Source of the DNA: Takakia lepidozioides
Taxonomy: Eukaryota > Streptophyta > Takakiopsida > Takakiales > Takakiaceae
Length of the DNA: 64,000 nucleotides
Assembly (NCBI GenBank): GCA_030704615.1
Contig: CM060731.1
Location: forward strand, 58,446,756-58,510,755
Direction: 5' to 3'
Shown here piece by piece: positions 45,240 through 55,900 of the stretch. The position numbers and the translations under genes are program-made. How positions within the stretch are numbered: position 1 is the first letter of the stretch; each line of letters begins with the position of its first letter. The notes under the pieces are model-generated. The model did no database searches. It was not told the origin of the DNA and worked only from the letters and a program-made list of their open reading frames with translations.

Positions 45240-46060
45240 TCACGCTGTGACAATTCCCTTTCCTACCTTCGAGGTCTGCTCGGTGACGCTACGATCTGCT
45301 GTGTCTTTAGAATAATCTGGGACTCGGCTCGCTGTATTCTGCCCATTCTCCTTTGCTTCACTTCCCTTCCTCGCAACAGCGTCCGTAGCTTCACCCGCTT
45401 TGCCATCAGCAGCTCCTGCCCTGATTTTGGACAGGACCTGCAGTTGTCCTCGACGCTTCCCAAAAACTCGCCAGCTTTCTGCTTTATTCCATTCCGGGTT
45501 CCGCCAGCTCTATTCTCCATACCCCTTGCTTCGTTTCCTGTGGCAGCAGCAGTACGAGACGCTTTATGTTGAACGGATCCAGCTACATCTTTCACTGCAT
45601 CCTTGGCTTCATCAGCTTTGACTGCTGCTCCATCAGCAGTCTCTCCTGCTCTAATATCCTTACCCTTCCCAACTTTCTCTTTGGCAGAATCGGCAGTTCC
45701 AGATGCTGTATCTTGAACATTTCCCGGAAACTCACAACCTTGCTCCTCAATTGAATCCTTCACATCACATCTGTCTGCTCCTTAGCGGCATCAGTTGCCC
45801 CCTTTACGTAATTCCATGTGGATCCTGCATCCTTTTCTGAGCACCATCTTTAGCCATTTCGGCCTTGTCCTGGGCAGTATCAGCAGTGTCGGAGGCCTTC
45901 TCCTGTGTAGCATCCCACGTAGATCCCTCGCTCTCCTTAGCTCCCTCAGCCTTCTCTTGAGTGACATCTGCTGCTTTAGAGGCGTTTTCCCTCGTAGCAT
46001 CAACTGTTTCCGAGGCCGTGTCCTTTGTAACATCAAGCTGAAGAGCTCTTACAGTTGTGC
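45240..46060 (-). pseudogene. LEA-like (group 3, LEA_4 type) gene with frameshifts
   Basis: LEA proteins are hydrophilic helical protectants made during drying. The minus strand encodes 11-residue-type repeats such as TAQDKAEMAKDGA, ADVTQEKAEGAKE and DEAKDAVKDVAGS over about 260 codons, very rich in A, K, D, E and T. The frame changes at least three times (near 45820, 45770 and 45410), and the last frame ends KVGKGIVTA then TGA at 45240-45242. No clear ATG start in frame at the 5' end. Either a decayed gene or a region with assembly indels. Confidence 0.7.
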
Positions 46061-47276
46061 AGAGGATAGGGTAGGTGGTGAGCGAAGTACAGTTTGTAAT
46101 CTTGAATTGGGTGAAATAGCAGAGCTGAGGGAGTAGGGTACTCTTTTCTTACGGTTGACATCTGTCGATCATCACCATTGCGAGTTCTGCATCAGTTTTG
46201 TGGTTGGCCAGTCTACTCATGGCTCGTCCTTATAAATATTACGGGTTTTCCTTACAATGTTCCAGATGAAAAGTTTTTTGGTCACAGAGAGTTAAGGACT
46301 AGCAGCCCAGATCTCGCGTACATTCCAGCTTCTCTCATGATCAGTGCTGCAAGATGCTACGGACAACGTAGAACAACAAATGCTTGTCACTGCCCAGATC
46401 TCATACGTACGTGTTTAATAAGCTTATTGATGATCATAGGCACTGCAAAGATACTTCAATTCCTTATGGTGTGAGAAATCTAGGATCGAGGAGCAGCTTG
46501 TGACTGGCGATATTATCACTTACAAACCTAGCACCCAGTTTCGTTGGCTAGCCTTACGGCCATTGACTCCATGGGAAACTAGCCCTCCTAAAGCCTTTTT
46601 TGGGGGTTCGCACCAACCATGGTTGAGAGAGAGAGAGAGGAGAGCAGAAGAAATTTGCGATGTGCGGTGGAGGCCAAAGGGCCCTAAGAACGAAAATGCT
46701 CATTGCGCTTCTCTTTAAGGTTGTCTATGGTTTAGGCACGAGGTGATAGTCCCCACAGGACACCCACAGTTTTGGAGCCTTTGATTGAAGTCTGGACACA
46801 GGGCAGTTTACTTGAGCACTTAAACACATGTAGACCACTTATCAATTCCACTTCTGGCCATTATTAGAATGTTATGGTTTTTACCTACCAGGTTATGCCA
46901 AGTTTGCTACAGCTCTTGTGCCCATCTAAGGGGAATCCAGTTATGGGAATTGAGGGTCGAATTTGGAGCTGGCATCGACATTATAGTAGAGAGCTTCAAG
47001 GTGATTCCCAATCTACTCCTGTATCACTCACCATAGCAGAATGACACATGTAGCTGTGGATGCACTACCAGTCACACTATTGAGTTAAATTTCAAGGTGA
47101 GGCTGTCTACATTTTGAACCTCACAGATGGCAATGGAAGCCTTACGGTTTGAGGATGGTGATATACTGTGATGGTCCTTAGGTGCCTTACATTAATTACA
47201 AGCTGCGAGCAAGCAGTTTTACTGTTGGCGTCAGTAACTTGTTATGCCTTGCTAGCAGCACATAATGGTTGGGTGC
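46061..47276. other. intergenic, no supported feature
   Basis: Short frames only. A GA-rich simple stretch lies at about 46624-46645. Confidence 0.4.
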
Positions 47277-47522
47277 TCAAGGTGTAGCTTGGTCTATTTG
47301 ATGGGGTAATAAAAATTGTGGTTGCTGAGCTAGCGACTGTTGGTTCTCACAGAAAGGTCCAAAGTCACCAGACTTTAGCCATGAGCAGAGAAAGGAGGTC
47401 TTTTGTAGTGACTGCTTGTTGAAACCCTCTTGGGTGAAAGGAGACGCAGCTGCCAAGCTACGAGGCAAAACAGAATCAAATGGTTCTAAAGTTAAGCCTA
47501 GAGACCCAAGCCAAGCATACAA
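47277..47522 (-). pseudogene. paralogue of the short ORF divergent from the PPR gene
   Basis: An 81-codon frame. Its middle aligns with the ORF at 25401-25526 at DNA level (GGCAGC, CAAAAGACCTCC, CTTTCTGTGAGAACCAACAG against CTTCTCTGTGAAAAGCAACAG). It lies upstream of the PPR gene at 47740 and points away from it, as the other copy does. No start equivalent to MAASS is kept. Function unknown. Confidence 0.4.
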
Positions 47523-47739
47523 CAGGTATTGATTTGATGATGTTTCAAGGTTTCAGCTTTACTAGTAGATTTGTACAGTTTCTTCTCCAAGCACATGATT
47601 GCAGAGGTTTCTCAACTCTGCTAATCTGTAACAGTAAGCCTGTCCTCACGAAGAAATCTTCTGAAGTGCCTACAAGCTTTGAGATATATTCTAAGACCTG
47701 GAGTTTACAGCAGTAGCTAAGTGGCTTCAGCTATGCAGG

Positions 47740-50274
47740 ATGGCAGGGTTGGATCAGGCAAGAGTATTTGTTGGACAAAAAACTGATGGTAGAGGTAGAA
47801 CTTCCACCACCACCACCACCACTGCCACCACTTTTGAAGGAGGGCAAAGAGAGCGAGTTAACAGGAACTCTTCTGGCACCTTTGAGGATGTATGGATACC
47901 CTGTAAGGCAGGACAATTGAAAGAGGCGATGCACATTTTAAACCAACAAGGCAATCGGGTGAAACCCAAGATGTATGTTGACATCTTGCAGGAGTGCATT
48001 GATATGAAAGACCTAGCACTGGGAAAACAGGTGCACGCTGACCTTATTAAAAGTGGATTCAAGCCAAATATTTTTCTGTTGAACACCCTTATCAACATGT
48101 ATGCCAAGTGTGGGAGCATGGTGGATGCACGCCAACTGTTTGACAAAATGCCTGAACGAGATATGTTTTCGTGGACTATGGTGACAGCAGGATATGTCAA
48201 GCATGGGCATGCTAAGGAGGCTTTCAACATCTACAAGCTTATGCAACTGGAAGGTGTAACACCCGACAGGGTGATGTTCATTTGCATTCTCAATGCTTGT
48301 GCCAGCCTAGGAGCACTGGACAAGGCCAAAGAGGTTCATGGTGACGTCATCAAAGCTGGCATTGCATCATATATCAATCTTGAAAATGCCCTTGTTGACA
48401 TGTATGCAAAATGTGGGAGCATGGAGGATGCGTGTCAAGTGTTCCAGAGTATGGCTAAACGAGATGTAATCTCATGGAACACCATCATTGCAGGATATTC
48501 TCAGCATGGGTGTGGTTGGGAGGCCCTTAATCTCTATGCGCAAATGTGCCAAGAAGGGTCGAGACCCAACAGGGTCACATTCATTTGTGTTCTCAATGCT
48601 TGCGCCAGCCTTGGAGCCCTGGAAAAGGGCATGGAGGTACATGCTGACATCCTCAAAGCTGGAATTGTGTCTTACATCAACCTGGAGAATGCCCTTCTTG
48701 ACATGTATGCCAAATGCGGGAGCTTAAATGCTGCACGACTGGTGTTCAACAATATGGCAAAACGAAATGCTGTTTCATGGAGTTCGATGATTTCAGGATA
48801 TACCCAGCATGGGTGTGGTTGGGAGGCTTTCAAAATGTATGAGAAAATGCTACTGGGAGGGATGATACCCGACCAGGTGACCTTCGTTTGCATTCTGAAT
48901 GCATGTAGCAGCCTTCGAGCCTTGGAAACTGGCAAGCAGATCCATGCAGACATCATCAAAACTAGGATTATAGCAGATAATTTTTTGGAGACCGCCCTTG
49001 TTGACATGTATGCCAAATGTGGGAGCTTGAAGGATGCGCATCAGGTGTTTGAAAATATGATTAGTCGAAATGTGGTCTCATGGAATGCCTTGATTGCAGG
49101 ATATTCCCAGCATGGGTGTGGCAGGGAGGCTTTTAAAATCCATGAACGGATGCAACAGGAAGGGGTGACACCCGATGGGGTCACATTCATTTGCCTTCTC
49201 AACGCGTGTGCCAGTCTAGGATCAGTGGAAAAGGTCAAAGTGTTCCATTCTGAAATCATCAAAGCTGGAATTTCTTCGTTTGTCAATTTGGAGAATACCC
49301 TTATTGATGTGTATGCCAAATGTGGGAGCATAAGGAATGCACGTCAGGTCTTCAACACAATGGCTCAACGAGATGTGGTCTCATGGAGTGCGATGATGGC
49401 AGGATGCGCCCAGCATGGGTGTGGTAGAGAGGTCATGCAACTATTTGAACAAATGCAAATGGAAGGCTTCAATCCAAATGCTATCACTTTTATCTCTGTT
49501 CTCTTTGCATGTAGCCATGCGGGCCTAGTTGATGAGGGCCGTCACTACTTTGATTCCATGAGTCGAGACCATGGCCTCACACCCTCAGTGGAGCATTTTG
49601 GATGCATGGTGGACCTTTTTAGCCGTGCAGGGCGATTAGATGAGGCAGAGGAATTTGTTTACAAAATGCCAATCAAACCAGACTCTTCCATGTGTGGGAC
49701 CTTGCTGTCTGCCTGTGTAATGCATGGTAATGTGGAGCTAGCAGAACGTGTCTCTAAATTCATTATGAAATGGGATCCACAAGATCCTGCAGCTTATGAA
49801 TTACTACATCTATGCTGAGGCTGGCAGGTGGAACAATAAAGCGAAGGTGAGAAAAATGATGGAGGATAGAGGTGTGAGCAAAGAGCCAGGGTGCTGCTGC
49901 ATCGAGATGAACAACCAGGTGCCTTCAATTGATCCTGAAGAGAAATTACATCCCACAAATTGAGGGGATGCCTGGTGGATTGAAGAGAGTCTGGTCAGGT
50001 GCTGGAGGCCGGCTACTTGCCTGACATTCTCTTTGTATTGTATGATTTGCAGGAAAAGTAAGAGGAAGTTCTCTGTCCCACAACAGTGAGAAGCTGGCCA
50101 CTGCTTTTGTGTGCATCAGCACGTCCCCCAGAACACCTATCTGCGTCGTGTGTTGGGTAATTACCACTGGCACCAAGTTCATCTCAAAGATTGTCAAGCA
50201 AGCAGTTGTTCTTTAGGATGTGCACTGCTTTCACCACTTCCAAGATGGTTTGTCTTTGTGATGATTACAGGTGA
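47740..50274 (+). pseudogene. PPR-DYW gene with 692-codon open PPR array and broken E/DYW tail
   Basis: The array is open from ATG 47740 to a TGA at 49816-49818, without introns. After a threonine run from a CAC microsatellite (residues 24-32) come about nine PPR units (MYAKCGSMVDARQLFD, WNALIAGYSQHGCG, SCSHAGLVDEGRHYFDSM-type). A one-base shift at AAYELL ends the frame. Further on the tail can still be read in other frames: EAGRWNNKAKVRKMMEDRG, EPGCCCIEMNNQV, NSEKLATAF, TKFISKIV, then a TAG where an arginine codon is expected, CFHHFQDG, and CDDYR before a TGA at 50272-50274 in place of CGDYW. Organelle RNA editing is the family role; this copy could give only a PPR protein without DYW. Confidence 0.9.
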
Positions 50275-51640
50275 AACAGGGAACATGTATGAAAGAGAAC
50301 TTGCAGCTTAAAGCATGAGGGATGAAATGTAGTAAGCATTCATAATCTGAGCTGCTCATGGTAATGATCACCAAGTATGATTATGAAGCAGTTCCAGTGA
50401 AATCTTGTTAGAAAGGAGTTATTGACGTATTGCCTGGACAAGTAACACGAGGAAAGCTCCATAAGAAATGGGGGATCCTAAAGGTTGAACAAAGGCATCC
50501 CCAAAAGATTGAGAACAATTGAGTGCTTGGGGAGAATGTTCTCTGGATGACTGGGGAGCAGTGCTTTTTCCTGTGGCGAAACTTTTGGACAATGAAATAG
50601 AAACACTGCTGGGGAGCAACACTATCTGGATATGAGTGGAGATCTGTTGCTCTGTGGTGAGGCTTTCAGATTGATTCCTCTCGCTTGGCATTTAATCCAC
50701 CAGGGTTACTAATCAGAGTTCCCGGAGATGTAGTTGAAACCTAAAGACCTGTTCCTACTTCTGGCTCCTTGATGCAACACATCTGGAAATCTTGTGGCAG
50801 CCAGTGCACGCCTTTCATTTGTAGCAACCTAACCTGGAGAAGCCTTTTGCATTGCATAACTCAGCTTGAGGCAGCTTGTTAAACTTCTATGTGAAGGGCA
50901 TGATTGAAATAGAGTTAGACAAACTATCTACACATGGTACAAGATGCCATACAAAACAATCGGCTGTACCGAGAGACATTGACAATTATCTTTGGAGACC
51001 ACTTCCTCTTGGCCTTAATAACAGTTGCACTAGTGACAAGACAATTCGAAAGAGGCTTTTTACAAGACAAAGAATTTGTCTCCTACGCCTGGGAAATTAG
51101 CAAGAGGCATCCCAAAGAGCACCCTTGCAGGATGCAGGGGGGGAAAGGGTGGGTGGGTGGGTGGGATAATATTAAGGGGGGCGGGCATTGTGAACATCTT
51201 AAAGGCTTTCCCCACCAACTTTTTGGTATGCCTGACTAATAAATCTACTTTGGTTGGGTTGGGTCTTCTCCGTTACATTACAAGTACCAATTCTTTGGAA
51301 GGGTTGGGGTTCTATATCCTCTATGTATTGATGATGCCACTAAATTCGCAATGTAAAGCAAGGAATGGACAATGGGGATGCTCCTACCCTACCCTATCAC
51401 TGGACAGTCATATCCTCATCCTGCAACTCTCTCACCCTAGTACACTCTCTCTAACTCATTTGCCACACACGCTCCCTCTCCGGGTTACAAGTCTTGTGGG
51501 GATTATATCAATTCTACATAGCTCCTATTGTGGGAACCTCCCTCTCATCAGAGGATATTGGAAAGTTGGAGGACGTTGGCTTTCGTCTTGACGCTCTCAG
51601 GTACTGCCTAGACCTGGCCCAAGTGCCACAAAAATGAATG
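50275..51640. other. intergenic, no supported feature
   Basis: Several short frames. A GGGTGGGT simple run at 51147-51163. No domains seen. Confidence 0.4.
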
Positions 51641-52014
51641 GAAGAAAGTGCGCCGTGCCTTCAAGCCAGATCACGATTCCAAGGTGGAATCCACAAGAAT
51701 TCTTCAGGCACGGGTGATAGGTATTATGGAAGTTCCTCCCACTGGTTATGGTTGGGTGTACGTACACATTGGTCACTTCTGGCTATGTTTTTCAGGATAT
51801 GGCATATCAGGTCAGGGTTGTCCGAATTTTTGTAAGCATGCGTGAGGGCAGTATGGGGAAGAGAGTGAAGTGGGTCCCTTGCAAGCATCTGTACTACATA
51901 TATCTATATAAGATGTATTGTGACCCCAAAAGACACCAGTTCATTCATCAGCCCACGTTTGGTTTCAGCGAAGTCGATACTCTTCTGCAGCTCGACAGCT
52001 CACAAATACATTGA
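51641..52014 (+). pseudogene. SWIM zinc-finger gene remnant, copy 2
   Basis: Plus-strand frames contain a stretch parallel to copy 1 (16837-17430): a VPPTGYGWVY segment matching VPPPDLGHVY, then after a frameshift PCKHLYYIYLYKM followed by HQFIHQP. The CxH half of the SWIM motif is kept, but the CxC half is gone (a VSMREGS sequence in its place). It is therefore more damaged than copy 1. Confidence 0.6.
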
Positions 52015-52429
52015 GTATTAGCAGTCTATGGGAACATGTCAGTATAGCTAGTGGAGATTGGTAATTGTCGTGGATGTTCAGTAAAACTATACCTTCGAAC
52101 ATTTTGGTATGTCTTTCACCCTCACATTTGTAGGTGGCTTCATTCTAATTCATGCAATGCTTGTTCATGTCTTTGAAGTCAATGCATGCTCTTCTGCAGT
52201 CCTTGTATGCGTGCTTGTCTATCCACATTTTGTGGCACCAATGACATGGCACTTGAGTATTTCTTTCTGCCCATACTGCTCTTCTTCTACGGTAAGAGGC
52301 CCTCCCTCGTCCTGTCCTCGGCTATAGGGCATGCTTCTCCTACACTCTAAACCATGCGCTCATACTCACGCTTAGCAAACATGAGCCTACGCTTAGTAGG
52401 TAAAGTGTGAGGGCTCACGTTGCTGGGCT

Positions 52430-52532
52430 CATGCAGTAGCCGGGCTGACTATCTTCCAGTTGGAAGGTGGACACCTTCATGACACCAATTGGTGGATTTT
52501 CCAGGTGGTATGTGTCCATTACCATTGGGTTA
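52430..52532 (-). mobile_element. tRNA-derived SINE copy (partial)
   Basis: On the minus strand TAACCCAATGGTAATGG (box A-like), CACATACCAC and GGTGTCATGAAGGTGTCCACCTTC follow in the same order as in the copy at 63285-63478. The box B region is altered and no poly(A) tail is seen. Confidence 0.65.
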
Positions 52533-52921
52533 CAACTTGGTTGTCGATGATATCATATTATTTATGAGGTCTTTGAAATGTAAACAGGAGTATAAGTCAG
52601 TTGGGCACTGGGGAGAAGAATGGAAGGTACAGGAAGACGAGGCTGGCAAAGTAACTTGCAGGATTTGAACCCCGGATCATCATCCAAGCATACATTTACT
52701 CATGTAGAGAATCTAAAATGTTCTGTGAGGGTGTAACGCTGGGCTGTGCAAATGCAAAGACACTCACAGAAGGGAAGTAGTGAATCCATGGTAGTCTCCC
52801 CCCCCCCACCTTCAATTTGAGGCCAGTTCGGCAAGGTCTGTTTGCAGCAGAGGAAGGAATTGAGAATGGAATGACCTAGGAGGTAGCTCACACTGAAACT
52901 GCAACTATATTTTGCCTGCAT
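52533..52921. other. upstream region of the ASCC2-like gene
   Basis: Holds a run of C (52797-52807). Promoter and 5' UTR of the following gene are expected here, but no specific signal is assigned. Confidence 0.35.
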
Positions 52922-55900
52922 ATGTCGGACTTGGACGAGCGCAGGAGTCGAAGCATAAAGGGTTCCAAAGACACATCCAGGGGTAGCTTGAGTAAACATG
53001 CACTGGGAGTCGGTGATCCTACCAGCTCTTCCAGAAGTCACAGCAACAGCAATGTCAAAAACGTCAACGGAATTAGGAGTGACATTGATGTGGGCAGCAG
53101 TTCTCGAATTACAATTCCCCTCGGTGACTCCGGGACCCATCCCTATGCCAGCAGTTCGACCGGAGGTCCATCTGTGAACTCTTCAACCAGATCTGCAGCT
53201 GCTCCAGCCACTGCATGTGCACGTAGCACGGCTCAGGGCAGTGTTGCCCAGACTGACAGGATGACCATTGCCAACTTGGTTGGGACATTCTTGCCCTATT
53301 TGCCGCAAGATGATGCAGTGGCAACGGGGTTGGGAGAATGGGAGGGAGCAATTGATGCTTCGGAGGCACAGGAGGTGGCGGATTTTCTCAATCAACGGCT
53401 TGCTGCTCTCTTGCAATTAAACTCGTGCAAATTTTCGTGGCAGGGTGACTCACATCTTTCCCATCTATGTAGATTTTGACGTACAATGTGATTTAACCGC
53501 TTAGGGTCCATGAAGAGATTTCCTGGCTTTGACGATGTTACCGTTTGAGTAAATTGACAAGGTTAGCAAGAGCTTGTGTCCTCTTTTTTGACCAGAAAAT
53601 GTTCAGAGTGTCAATACTGTGATCACTTAGTTGAGACAAGCATGAGGGACACAGTCTAAACCCATAGGTCAGCACTCAGTCAACTTTTCAAGGCCCTCAC
53701 ACGACTGTGCTGTTCCGTGCAGTTCGACCTGATCTGGTCGGATCCTTATGTGGCCTCACTTGGATGAATTCCTCTCTAGAATAGTGAGATTGTTGATCCC
53801 CATGTTGTTTTCTTGGAGCCTTTTACTTACTGAAACTTGGAAGGGTAAGCCTGTCGGACTTTGGGGTTTTTGGCCTGAAGTGCAATCTTTTCTTGCCTCT
53901 GATCCGAGCCTTGCAGTTGTAAGGGATGAATCGCTCCACACCTTTGTGGACACCTATCTCTGTTTTCGAAGGAGGTGGTATGATGGAAAACCGTATGCTA
54001 GGGGGGCGGCTGCAAAAGCAGTCATTGTGGGTGATGGAGAACTTAGCCGGCGCGTATTCATGCTCTTATATCGCCTGTGAGTTTCTCCAATCTCCTTGGC
54101 TTGTCATCAGTAAGTGCAGTAATGCTTGGTATCCTCTGAGTGACAGCAGCAGATTGCAACAAGGGATAGCCTGGGAGCTTTGTTGTCTGTCCAGGAGCTA
54201 GCAAGGTGGCCTCTACTCTACTTCTCAGAAAGGCCTCCTTGCATTGGTTGGGAATGCTTGTGTTGACAATGTCAAAGTCTTCCTTCATCACGAAGAAGCC
54301 TGAGGCTCTGCAAATGTACAAAACTGCATACAAATTTTATTCCGAGGCGGAGAGTCAGAGATGTATCCAAATTATTTCTTCTTGAGCCATCTTTAACACA
54401 CTTGGATGACTCAGAATGTTGAGGCCTTACTGTAAGAGTGATCCAGAAGGTATCCTAGTGCGTCTAATCAACAGAAATAGAAATAGGCCAGAAGACAACC
54501 GTGTAACAGAATTCACATTCTTTTTCTAAGCAAAAGGAGGGGTAACTCTGCCATCTCACGGGGCAGCATGCCACCCTCCCAGATCTCCTGGAAAGACTGT
54601 TTCTGCACATGCCAGAGTGTACGAGTGTACTGTTCTTGCTCTAGGCTGTGCATCTTTCTAAGCATGAGGCATCCTGGAGTCTCAGTACTGCAGTCAAGGT
54701 TGTGAAATTGTGCCTGTTTGGACATGTGAGTTCTCAAACAGTGGTGAAAATTCATCATGAAAATGTGTGAGCATCTTATCTTGCTAGAGATGCTCTGAGG
54801 GTTCACGTCTCAAAGTTATTTAAGGCATCTAGTCTTTCCCAGTTAACCTGATGAGCAGGTTGAAATGATCACCCTTCGTAGGTGATGGCCTGGGCAACTG
54901 CTAGGAAAATCTTTTTGTACTATGATCCAATGCAAGACTCAAGCCATTTTGAGCAATTCTTTTTTGAACCGTTTATCTCGAACCAAAGTGTTAACAATTC
55001 ATTGCTCCTCCCTCTCTCCTTGCCTCTTTCACTTGCTGGATGTTCCTTGCCTTTGAATGCCGACCTCTTTGGTGGACAACAGAGATGAAGTTCTGTAATT
55101 TTGTGTGTACTCCTCTCTCTTCCCCACTTCTTCCCTCTGCCTTCTTCGTCCCATCCATCCATTTGTCTCTCTCAAATTTGTAATTGGACTTTGCAGGTCG
55201 TCAAATGACACCCCTGCTCCTGCTAGCGAAAGCCTCTCTTCTACGGAGCTTGCTGGTGAGTTTCCCTGGGCAGGGACTCTTCACATAGGAGAGTTTCCAG
55301 GGGGTGCTCTACTGGCTTGTCTAATTCACTTGGAGGCTGCCCCCACTCATTACCCCACATTACTCAGATTAGTCTTGCATTGCAAGATGAATGATGGAGA
55401 CCATGATATCAATTGCATGGGGTCTATTTTTCTTGCAGATTTCCTCCAGGAGAAGAGGGTGCTGGATCTACCAAAGCTTTTAGATGTTTGTGCCGTATAT
55501 TACCACGACAATCCCGATTTGACACGTCGGCTGGTGAGGGCTCTCTCTTATGCATTTTAGTCAGCATGGACTGTACCACCAATTTTTTTTGTAACTTAGG
55601 ATTTCAAATCTCTGGGATGACGTGCTGTCAAAATTCATACGACGAATGAATAACTTTGTAATGCAACTAGATTGTAACTGCATTATAAAGCTAATTGTCA
55701 GTATGAAGCTAATAAGCCTTGATATGACCTGTAAACCCAGCTTGTTTGGCTTCATGTAGAAAGGGTTAGATGGTCAATTTAAGATCATTTACAAGGAAGT
55801 GTTCCACCTTCTGTATGAGAGGGTGCATGTACATGAGTGGAATTGCATTCATTTAAGCTCGTGAAACAAACTTATGCAAGTTAGGAGATGCTGATGAAAA

